12,324 bases of DNA from JANNHK01 sp034408875. GTDB taxonomy: Bacteria; Actinomycetota; Acidimicrobiia; IMCC26256; PALSA-610. The position numbers and the translations under genes are program-made. The notes under the pieces were generated by a model that saw nothing but the letters and a program-made list of their open reading frames with translations, was not told the origin of the DNA and did not search any database. Of this stretch, positions 5,521-11,698 are shown piece by piece (the first letter of the stretch is position 1; every line of letters begins with the position of its first letter). The stretch is taken from the NCBI GenBank assembly GCA_034408875.1, contig JAWXCJ010000154.1:1-12324 (forward strand). Reading direction: 5' to 3'.

Positions 5521-7128
5521 ATGAGCCACCCATTTGAACGCATGCCGATTTCGCGGCGCGGGTTCCTCGGGTTGTCGGCGGGGTTCGTACTCGCCGCCGC
5601 GTGTAGCGGCGGCGGTGACGACGACGACGATGCCCGGCGGGCGGCGTCGACCACGACCACGTCGTTGCTTCCCGTCCCGGCGCTCGAGTCGGATCCGTTC
5701 ACGCTCGGCGTGGCGTCCGGCGACCCGGCCGCCGACGGGTTCGTGCTGTGGACCCGGCTCGCACTCGACCCGCTGGCGGGCGGCGGCATGCCAACGGTCG
5801 ACGTTCCGGTGCGCTACATGGTCGCGACCGACGACGCGATGCGCGACGTCGTCACCGACGCCGTGTTCGTCACGGGTGCCGACATCGGCCACACCGTGCA
5901 CGCCGTCGTCGAGGGCCTCGACGAAAACCGGCCGTACTGGTACCGGTTCGCAGTCGGCGACTACGAGACTCCGATCGCGCGCACCCGCACCTTCGCGGCA
6001 CCGGGCTCGACACCCGACCGGCTGCGATTCGGTTTCGCGTCGTGCCAGAACTTCCGCGACGGCTACTACACCGCGTGGGCCGACGTGGCCGCCGACGAAG
6101 ACCTCGACCTCGTCGTGTTCCTCGGCGACTACATCTACGAATCCGGGCTCGAGGGCAACGTGCGGGCGCATCAGATCGCCGAGGTGGTAACGCTCGACGA
6201 CTACCGCAATCAGTACGCGCTCTACCGCAGTGACCCGTTGTTGCGCGGCGCGCACGCGATCGCGCCGTGGCTCGTCACCTGGGACGACCACGAGGTGGAG
6301 AACAACTACCAGGGCACCGCACCCGAGGCGGGCAGCGCCACGCCCGACCCGCAACAGTTCCTCGAACGCCGGGCGGCCGCGTACCGCGCGTGGTGGGAAC
6401 ACATGCCGACGCGCCTCGCCGCTCCCAGTGGACCCGATCTCGACATCTACCGCAGCGCCGACTTCGGTGACCTGGCCCGATTCCACGTGCTCGACACGCG
6501 CCAGTACCGCAGCGATCAGCCGTGCTCCACCGAGGACATCGGCACGCTGTGCGACGCCGCGCGCGACCCGTCGATCACCCTGCTGGGGTCGGAACAAGAG
6601 GAGTGGTTCCTCGACAGCCTCACCGAGTCGGACGCGACGTGGAACGTGGTCGCGCAACAGATCGTGTTCTCCCGACTCGGGTTCGGGGCCGCCGAAGACC
6701 CGTTGTTCAACCTCGACCAGTGGGACGGATACCCCGGGGCGCGTCAGCGAATTCTCGACGCGCTCGGCTCCGACGGGGTCTCGAATCCGGTCGTGATCAC
6801 CGGCGACATCCATACCAGCGGCGTCAGCAACGTGACGGCCGACTTCGAAGACCCCGCTGCCGCCGTGATCGCGGCCGAGTTCGTCGGCACGTCGATTACG
6901 TCGGATGTGCCGGCGGTACTCCTGGCCGCGGCGCCGCTCGCATTGGCCCTCAACCCTCACATCAAGTGGGCCGACGCGACAAGGCGGGGTTGGGTGCGCT
7001 GCGAGGTGACGCCGGAACAGTGGCGCGCCGACTACCGGCTCGTCGACGACGCGCTCGTCGAGGGCTCGCCGGTCACGACGGCGAAGTCATGGGTCATCGA
7101 GGCCGGAGGTTCCGTGCAGGAGGCGTAA
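5521..7128 (+). CDS. phoD: Tat-exported PhoD-family alkaline phosphatase/phosphodiesterase (putative lipoprotein)
   Basis: A 535-residue metallophosphoesterase of the PhoD family (PhoD_N plus catalytic domain). The N-terminus carries a twin-arginine signal (ISRRGFLGLSAGFVLAAAC) with Cys28 in a lipobox-like context, followed by an acidic and Ser/Thr-rich linker (GGGDDDDDARR, STTTTS). That predicts export folded with its metals and lipid anchoring on the outer face. Family motifs are FASC175QNFRDGYYTAW, LGDYIYE (201-207), TWDDHEVENNY (253-263), LDTRQYR (324-330) and ITGDIHTS (426-433). In B. subtilis PhoD the equivalent Cys binds iron. It would release phosphate from extracellular phosphomonoesters or diesters. 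ATG 5521 and ATG 5542 (just before the Tat motif) are both possible starts. It is monocistronic, divergent from the ssuD-like gene. No PHO-box-like repeat is evident. Confidence 0.93.
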   Translation: MSHPFERMPISRRGFLGLSAGFVLAAACSGGGDDDDDARRAASTTTTSLLPVPALESDPFTLGVASGDPAADGFVLWTRLALDPLAGGGMPTVDVPVRYMVATDDAMRDVVTDAVFVTGADIGHTVHAVVEGLDENRPYWYRFAVGDYETPIARTRTFAAPGSTPDRLRFGFASCQNFRDGYYTAWADVAADEDLDLVVFLGDYIYESGLEGNVRAHQIAEVVTLDDYRNQYALYRSDPLLRGAHAIAPWLVTWDDHEVENNYQGTAPEAGSATPDPQQFLERRAAAYRAWWEHMPTRLAAPSGPDLDIYRSADFGDLARFHVLDTRQYRSDQPCSTEDIGTLCDAARDPSITLLGSEQEEWFLDSLTESDATWNVVAQQIVFSRLGFGAAEDPLFNLDQWDGYPGARQRILDALGSDGVSNPVVITGDIHTSGVSNVTADFEDPAAAVIAAEFVGTSITSDVPAVLLAAAPLALALNPHIKWADATRRGWVRCEVTPEQWRADYRLVDDALVEGSPVTTAKSWVIEAGGSVQEA

Positions 7129-7168
7129 TCCGTTAACGCTGCCGGGCACGGGGTTGAGACCGAGCCGA

Positions 7169-7213
7169 ACCGGGGAACTCCCCGGTGACGGGGACGACGG
7201 AACTCCGTACGAT
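7169..7213 (+). promoter_or_regulatory. Candidate promoter with two GGAACTCC dyads upstream of the dynamin unit
   Basis: A plausible sigma-70-type pair is GTGACG (7185-7190) and TACGAT (7208-7213) with 17 bases between, each matching 4 of 6 consensus bases. Two perfect dyads lie across it: ACCGGGGA-AC-TCCCCGGT (7169-7186) and ACGGA-AC-TCCGT (7197-7208). They share the core GGAACTCC and their centres are 25 bases apart. The first overlaps the -35 and the second fills the spacer up to the -10, a classic repressor placement. The first dyad could instead be part of a terminator for the phosphatase gene, which stops at 7128. Confidence 0.4.
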
Positions 7214-7234
7214 CGATGACGTCACGTCCGGTCG

Positions 7235-7240
7235 AGAGGA
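7235..7240 (+). promoter_or_regulatory. Shine-Dalgarno AGAGGA that decides the start at 7246
   Basis: AGAGGA ends 5 bases before ATG 7246. The upstream in-frame ATG at 7216 has no such site, and it lies only about 3 bases downstream of the candidate -10 hexamer. Confidence 0.6.
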
Positions 7241-7245
7241 CCCTC

Positions 7246-7968
7246 ATGCCCGAGTCCGTGCCTGTCATCACGACCGAGCGACACCAGACCACGTGGACGC
7301 AGACGTTCGCGGACGGTTCGGTGACGACCGTCATCGTCGCGTCCGATGGCGACGTCCTCCGCACGCGCCAGTTCACGAACGAAGACGGCGGCAACGTCGA
7401 AACAGTCATCCGGTCCGACCGCACGTCGGTCGAGACGACCACGAACACCGACGGCAGCGTCAACGTCCTCACCCGATTCCCCGACGGGCAGAGCCAGTTC
7501 GAGACGTCGAAGACCGGCGTCAAGGGCGCGCAGGGCGGCGTGATGATGTTCGGCATGATGGGCAGCTTCCTGCCTGCCACCGCGGCCACGCTGATCGCGT
7601 CGAATCCGGTCCTGCTGGGCGCGGGGGCCCTCTTCGGCGGCATGCAGTTGCTCGAAGACCGCAAGCGCCGCGTCACGATGCGCCGCCAGACCGCGCGCCA
7701 GCAGGTGCGTACGTTCGTCGACGACGTGCAGTTCGAAGTGACCGACCAGCTCACGGCGCTCATCCGCGACGTGCAACGCTCGCTGCGCGACGAGTTCACC
7801 GAACGCCTGACCGAGTTGCAACGCACCTACACGGAGACCGCGCAACGGGCGCAGGAGTCGGCAAAGAGTACGCAGGAGCAGCAGCAGAAGCGGGCGGGCG
7901 AGTTGAAGCAACAGCTCGAACTGCTCGGCAAGATCGAAGCGGTCGCGAACTCGGTGTCGGGCAGCTGA
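7246..7968 (+). CDS. GTPase-less dynamin-partner-like protein: beta repeats, hydrophobic hairpin, coiled coil
   Basis: 240 residues, no named family recognised with confidence. Residues 15-87 are beta-rich with repeated Asp-Gly turns (FADGSVTTVIVASDGDVLRT, NEDGGNVETVI, NTDGSVNVLTRFPDGQSQF). Residues 98-134 are hydrophobic and Gly/Met-rich (VMMFGMMGSFLPATAATLIA, NPVLLGAGALFGGMQLLE), long enough for a membrane hairpin or paddle. Residues 138-230 are strongly helical and charged (DRKRRVTMRRQTARQQVRTF, VDDVQFEVTDQLTALIRDVQ, RSLRDEFTERLTELQRTYTE), ending in a Gln-rich coiled coil (STQEQQQKRAGELKQQLELL). The paddle plus helical part resembles, from memory, the C-terminal trunk of large actinobacterial dynamin-like proteins, but no P-loop or G domain is present. 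The stop is 2 bases before the dynamin GTPase ATG, so the two are co-translated. The start at 7246 is chosen on AGAGGA. Likely a membrane-bound partner of the GTPase. Confidence 0.8.
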   Translation: MPESVPVITTERHQTTWTQTFADGSVTTVIVASDGDVLRTRQFTNEDGGNVETVIRSDRTSVETTTNTDGSVNVLTRFPDGQSQFETSKTGVKGAQGGVMMFGMMGSFLPATAATLIASNPVLLGAGALFGGMQLLEDRKRRVTMRRQTARQQVRTFVDDVQFEVTDQLTALIRDVQRSLRDEFTERLTELQRTYTETAQRAQESAKSTQEQQQKRAGELKQQLELLGKIEAVANSVSGS

Positions 7969-7970
7969 TC

Positions 7971-9440
7971 ATGACCGAACCTGCCGCCGACCAGGTTGCC
8001 GCGTTGGCTCGTTCCATCGAGGACGACCTGAAGGGCACGATGCACGAGGAGCGCGTGCGCGCGATCCGGGCCCGGCTCGAAGGGCCGCTGCGCGTCGCGA
8101 TCGCGGGCCGGGTGAAGGCGGGCAAGTCGACGTTGTTGAACGCGCTGGTCGGCGAACGCCTTGCGCCCACCGACGCGGGCGAGTGCACGCGCATCGTGAG
8201 CTGGTACCGCAAGGGCCAGGGCTACCAGGTCACGGCGAAGATGAAGTCGGGCGCGTCCGAGACGCTCGCGTTCCAGCGGCCCGAGGGCGCGCTGACGATC
8301 TCGCTCGGCGGCCTGGCCGAGAAAGACATCGACGCGATCGACGTGTCGTGGCCGGCGTCCACCCTCGACCGGGTCACGTTGATCGACACGCCCGGGCTGG
8401 CTTCCATCAACGACGAGAACTCGCGCCGAACCCGCGAGTTCCTCGAGTACGACGGCGACAAGCCGGGCGATGCCGACGCCGTCATCTATCTCATGCGCCA
8501 CCTGCACAAGTCCGACGTCGCGTTCCTCGACGCGTTCATGGACCGTTCGGTGACGGCCGCGTCGCCGGTCAACGCGGTGGCGGTGCTGTCACGCGCCGAC
8601 GAGATCGGTGCGGGGCGCCGCGACGCGATGGACTCCGCCACCCGTATCGCAACGCGTTACCGCGACGACCCGATCGTGTCGTCGCTCGCGGCCACGTGCG
8701 TACCGGTCGCGGGTTTGCTCGCGGAGACGGGTCTCACGCTGCGCGAAGACGAAGCGGCCGCACTGCGGGCGCTCGCCGCGACGCCCCCCGAAGTCCTCGA
8801 GCAAATGTTGCTCTCCGCCGACCAACTCTGCGACCTGCATGCCAGCGACCTCACGGTCGAGTTGCGCCGCAGTCTCCTCGACCGCCTCGGCCTGTTCGGC
8901 GTCCGCATTGCCATCGACATGGTGAACCAGAAGGGCGCGACCACCGCGGCCGCGCTCGCCCCGCTACTCATCGAGCAGTCGGGCCTCACCCGGTTGCGCA
9001 AGGTGATCGACGAGCACTTTCTCCCCCGCGCCCGCGTGCTCCAGGCCCGTTCTGCGCTCGTGGCCCTGCGCGCCCTCGCCCGCGACCTCAAGAACTCGAA
9101 CCCCGAGATCGCCGACAAACTCGACCGCGACGCCGAACGCATCGAAGCGAGCGCCGTCGACTTCGCCCGCGTGCGCGCCGCGCACTTGATCGCGTCCGGC
9201 ACGGTGACCGTGCGCGACGACGAACGCAGCGCCCTCGACCTGCTGCTGCTCGGCAACGGCACCGCCGCGCTCGGCATCACCGACGGCGCCAACGGCGACG
9301 ACGTCCGCAAGGCCGCACTCACCCAGATCGAGCGCTGGCGCCAACGCGCCGGCGACCCGCTCGCGTCACCCGCACTGGTCGAGGTCTTCGAGACCGCGGC
9401 CCGCGTGTGCGAAGCGCACTATGCGGGCGCTACTGCGTGA
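7971..9440 (+). CDS. Dynamin-family GTPase (IniC/DynA-like bacterial dynamin)
   Basis: A 489-residue large GTPase. G1/P-loop is G46RVKAGKS53, G2 is T73 in GECTR, G3 is D139TPG142, and the G4 position reads LSRAD210 instead of the usual T/NKxD. The stretch around DADAVIYLMRHLHKSDVAFL and the helical region after about 270 match actinobacterial dynamin-family proteins of the IniC/DynA type. These act at the membrane, in septation in Streptomyces (DynA/DynB) and in the drug-induced ini operon of mycobacteria. The C-terminal half is all helical (e.g. VLQARSALVALRALARDL, ALTQIERWRQRAGDPLASP) with no obvious transmembrane segment or paddle. Membrane contact may therefore come from the upstream gene product. 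ATG 7971 follows the upstream stop by 2 bases. The stop abuts the convergent methyltransferase gene with no gap. A reading frame extending this protein upstream of 7971 overlaps the partner gene and has no coding character. Confidence 0.9.
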   Translation: MTEPAADQVAALARSIEDDLKGTMHEERVRAIRARLEGPLRVAIAGRVKAGKSTLLNALVGERLAPTDAGECTRIVSWYRKGQGYQVTAKMKSGASETLAFQRPEGALTISLGGLAEKDIDAIDVSWPASTLDRVTLIDTPGLASINDENSRRTREFLEYDGDKPGDADAVIYLMRHLHKSDVAFLDAFMDRSVTAASPVNAVAVLSRADEIGAGRRDAMDSATRIATRYRDDPIVSSLAATCVPVAGLLAETGLTLREDEAAALRALAATPPEVLEQMLLSADQLCDLHASDLTVELRRSLLDRLGLFGVRIAIDMVNQKGATTAAALAPLLIEQSGLTRLRKVIDEHFLPRARVLQARSALVALRALARDLKNSNPEIADKLDRDAERIEASAVDFARVRAAHLIASGTVTVRDDERSALDLLLLGNGTAALGITDGANGDDVRKAALTQIERWRQRAGDPLASPALVEVFETAARVCEAHYAGATA

Positions 9441-10265
9441 TTATTTCCGGGCGCTGATCAGCCAGGCGGCGCCGCGCACTTCGACGCCGTTCTTCCCGGC
9501 GTGCGCGGCCAGCATCGTGCGGAGCGATTCGAGCCCGCGTTCCTTGTCGGCATCGTCGAGGTCGGCGAGGAGACGGCCCGCGGGGCCGACGTTCGAGATG
9601 AACTCGAGCGCCGCCTCGACGTCGTCGCCCCAGTACATGGGTGCGTCGATCGCCTCGAACACGACATCGTCGAATCCGCTCTCGATCAGCATGCGCGCCG
9701 ACGGGTTCGGGTCCGCGAGACTGAACGCACCCGGTACACCGGCGGGCGGTTCGGGCAGCGCGCGCCCGAGCGACAGCGCGGCGCGGACCTCGCTTCTCCA
9801 TTCGTTCTCGTCGGGAGCCCGCCACGCAATCAGCGCCAAGCGGCCCCGGGTGCCGAGCGCGTGGGCGATGTTCCGGAACGCGGCGTGCTTGTCGGCGAAG
9901 AACATCACGCCGAACCGGCTGATGGCAACGTCGAACGCATCTTCCTCGAAGCGGTACATCTGCGCGTCGCCCGGCTCGAACCGTACGTTGCGAACGCGTT
10001 GCTCTCGCGCACGCGACCGCGCCCGTTCGAGCATCGCGTCCGAAAGGTCGAGGCCGAACGCGGAGCTCGCGGCCCGGGCAGCGAGGCGCGTCGTCTCCCC
10101 CGCGCCGCACCCGATGTCGAGCACGCGGTCGCGCGCCGTGAGCTGGGCCGCGTTCAACAGGGGCTTGGTAAACCCGCGCACCTCGGCGTTCACTTCCTCG
10201 TCGTGCGCGGCCCAGTAATCAATCGGCGCGCTGTTCCACATCGCGACCATCTCGGCGTTGCTCAC
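9441..10265 (-). CDS. Class I SAM-dependent methyltransferase (first of two paralogs on the map, second in the operon)
   Basis: 274 residues with the Rossmann-type methyltransferase fold (Methyltransf_11/25, UbiE-like). Motif I is VLDIGCGAGETTR (48-60); the acidic end of beta-2 is in AFGLDLS; motif II/III is GDAQMYRFEEDAFDVAISRF; a later strand is GRLALIAWRAP. The C-terminal part (residues about 160-274) carries the substrate-side cap and ends AAWLISARK. The substrate is unknown. Start GTG 10265 has AGGGA (10270-10274, overlapping the upstream stop) 4 bases before it; the next choice would be ATG 10250. It follows its paralog by 7 bases. The two proteins share long stretches (e.g. TARDRVLDIGCGAGETTR, ARAASSAFGLD, ISRFGVMFF, ARMLIE-GFDDVV), indicating a tandem duplication followed by divergence. 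The gene is convergent with the dynamin GTPase gene. Confidence 0.88.
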   Translation of the reverse strand: MSNAEMVAMWNSAPIDYWAAHDEEVNAEVRGFTKPLLNAAQLTARDRVLDIGCGAGETTRLAARAASSAFGLDLSDAMLERARSRAREQRVRNVRFEPGDAQMYRFEEDAFDVAISRFGVMFFADKHAAFRNIAHALGTRGRLALIAWRAPDENEWRSEVRAALSLGRALPEPPAGVPGAFSLADPNPSARMLIESGFDDVVFEAIDAPMYWGDDVEAALEFISNVGPAGRLLADLDDADKERGLESLRTMLAAHAGKNGVEVRGAAWLISARK

Positions 10266-10272
10266 GAGGTCC

Positions 10273-11106
10273 CTACTTCTTCGCCGTCACCAGCCACGAG
10301 GCCGTCGGGAGGCGGACGCCGCCCCGGCCGTCGTGGTCGGCGAACAGCTTCCGCAACGAGGCGATCGCCTGCTCGCGGTCGGGTTCGCCGAGGTCTTTCA
10401 TCAGGCCCTGACCCATCGGTCCTTCGCCGAAAAACGAGAACGCCTCTTCGGCGTTCGCGCCGATCACGATCGGCTCGTCGACGGCTTGGACGACGACGTC
10501 GTCGAACCCGCACTCGATGAGCATGCGGGCCGTGTGTTCGGGCACCGCGAATCGGAACGGGCTCGGGACGTTGGGCGGCGGCTCCGGCATTTCGCGCCCG
10601 ACGGCGACCGCGGCGCGGATCTTCACCAACCATTCGTTCTCGGCGAGGGCACGCCACACGATCATCGTCAGTCGGCCCCGCGGCCCCAGCGCGCGAGCGA
10701 AGTTGCGGAACGCGGCGGTCGGGTCGTCGAAGAACATCACACCGAAGCGGCTGATCACGACGTCGAACGAGTCTTCGTCGAACGGGTACACCTGCGCGTC
10801 GCCCTGCTCGAATCGCACGTTGCGCACCAGCTCTCGGCGCGCACGGTCGCGCGCCCGTTCGACCATCGGCAGCGACACGTCGAGACCGAACGCCGACGAC
10901 GCCGCCCGCGCCGCGGCGCGCGTCGTTTCGCCGGCCCCGCATCCGATGTCGAGGACACGGTCGCGCGCCGTGAACCGCGCGGCTTCGTACAGCCGCTCGC
11001 TGTGCACGCGCACCCCCGCGTTGTAGAGGTCGTCGTTCGCGGCCCAGTGCTCGCCCTCGGGTCCGTTCCACGCCGACGTCTGATCGGCGTTGGGCTTGTC
11101 GCTCAA
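10273..11106 (-). CDS. Class I SAM-dependent methyltransferase (paralog, translationally coupled to Lrp gene)
   Basis: 277 residues, paralogous over the full length to the next gene. Motif I is VLDIGCGAGETTR (51-63), then AFGLDVSLPMVERAR, GDAQVYPFDEDSFDVVISRF, GVMFFDDPTAAFRN and GRLTMIVWRA. The C-terminus (TASWLVTAKK) matches that of the sister protein. The start is TTG 11106, and its TTGA overlaps the TGA of the Lrp-family gene by 4 bases, a strong sign of translational coupling. The N-terminus (SAWNGPEGEHWAANDDLYN) looks like the substrate-covering helix found in small-molecule methyltransferases acting on lipids, quinones or amines; which of these applies cannot be told. Co-expression with an Lrp regulator divergent from a dimethylargininase-like gene hints at amino-acid-responsive control. 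Confidence 0.88.
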   Translation of the reverse strand: MSDKPNADQTSAWNGPEGEHWAANDDLYNAGVRVHSERLYEAARFTARDRVLDIGCGAGETTRAAARAASSAFGLDVSLPMVERARDRARRELVRNVRFEQGDAQVYPFDEDSFDVVISRFGVMFFDDPTAAFRNFARALGPRGRLTMIVWRALAENEWLVKIRAAVAVGREMPEPPPNVPSPFRFAVPEHTARMLIECGFDDVVVQAVDEPIVIGANAEEAFSFFGEGPMGQGLMKDLGEPDREQAIASLRKLFADHDGRGGVRLPTASWLVTAKK

Positions 11107-11567
11107 GATGTTCCGCTCTCTGGAAAGACGAGAGGCCGTTCCACGAGCCGTGACAGCACGATGGCGCTCTTCGTCCGTTCGGTGTTCTCGTGGGCGCGGA
11201 TGCGTTCCAGGGTGGATTCAAGCTCAGAAATGTCGGGCGTGCGGAGATGCAGCAGCGCGTCGGCGTCGCCCGACACCGTGTACGCGGCGACCGCCTGCGG
11301 TTCGTTGCGGACGATGCGCAGGATGTCGGCGGGCGACGTCTGGTTGCGGCACCACAGCTCCACGAACGCTTCGGTGCCACCGCCCAACACACGCGGGTCG
11401 AGCACGACCGTGTAGCCGTTGATCACGCCCCGGGCTTCGAGGCGGTCGACCCGGCGCTTCACCGCGGGGGCCGAGAGCCCGACCCGGGCCCCGATTACGG
11501 CGAAGCTCGTTCGCGCATTTTCGGTCAGTGCTGCAACGATCTGTCGGTCAATGGGATCGTGAAGCAA
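11103..11567 (-). CDS. Lrp/AsnC-family transcriptional regulator
   Basis: 154 residues from TTG 11567. The N-terminal winged helix-turn-helix is at about 5-50 (DPIDRQIVAALTENARTSF, AVIGARVGLSAPAVKRRVDR, LEARGVINGYTVVLDP), the canonical Lrp/AsnC arrangement. The C-terminal RAM (ligand-binding, oligomerising) domain follows at about 65-142, with AYTVSGDADALLHL carrying the usual Gly-Asp turn. Such proteins sense amino acids and often control the divergent neighbour. I chose TTG 11567 because AGGGAG at 11575-11580 lies 7 bases upstream and the protein then starts right at the conserved DxxDRxI; an in-frame TTG at 11594 would add 9 residues without a ribosome site. Its neighbour is a dimethylargininase-like gene, a pairing I know from actinobacterial arginine loci (e.g. 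the Rv2323c/Rv2324 pair in M. tuberculosis). Confidence 0.92.
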   Translation of the reverse strand: MLHDPIDRQIVAALTENARTSFAVIGARVGLSAPAVKRRVDRLEARGVINGYTVVLDPRVLGGGTEAFVELWCRNQTSPADILRIVRNEPQAVAAYTVSGDADALLHLRTPDISELESTLERIRAHENTERTKSAIVLSRLVERPLVFPESGTS

Positions 11568-11692
11568 TGAATCGCTCCCTGTTCGCAGTAACAACGCCTA
11601 GATATGCAACATCTTCCATCTTATGGTTGGTTGATGTGCGGACGTAGCGAGTATCCCGGCGCCGCAGGCCTCTCGACCGGAGCGAGGGAGCC
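11568..11692. promoter_or_regulatory. Divergent control region between Lrp and DDAH-like genes
   Basis: This stretch contains an AT-richer island at about 11592-11636, unusual in this window. It includes the short dyad CCAT-CTT-ATGG (11616-11626) and an imperfect outer repeat GCAACATC (11605-11612) against GATGTGC (11633-11639). Possible -10-like hexamers are TAAGAT on the minus strand (11618-11623) and TATGGT on the plus strand (11622-11627), back to back; no good -35 accompanies either. Autoregulation and control of the enzyme gene by the Lrp protein from here is inference. A strong Shine-Dalgarno (GAGGGAG, 11684-11690) serves the plus-strand gene. Confidence 0.45.
11575..11580 (-). promoter_or_regulatory. 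Shine-Dalgarno AGGGAG that decides the Lrp start
   Basis: On the minus strand AGGGAG lies 7 bases before TTG 11567. It is inside the open frame starting at TTG 11594, which argues against that longer start. Confidence 0.55.
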
Positions 11693-11698
11693 ATGGAC

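Noticed and set aside
5503..6960. 485-codon minus-strand open frame
   Set aside because: It is antisense to the PhoD gene, whose motifs are unmistakable; the product shows no recognisable family and typical mirror composition.
7217..7224. Palindrome TGACGTCA
   Set aside because: It is an 8-base palindrome expected by chance in this composition, with no second copy nearby and no link to the candidate promoter elements.
7185..7970. Longer version of the dynamin GTPase starting at 7185
   Set aside because: The upstream extension overlaps the partner gene in another frame and reads as Arg/His-rich shadow; ATG 7971 directly follows the partner stop and precedes the conserved domain.
8183..9457. 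424-codon plus-strand open frame
   Set aside because: It is an out-of-frame shadow of the dynamin GTPase gene, Arg/Pro-rich without any domain.
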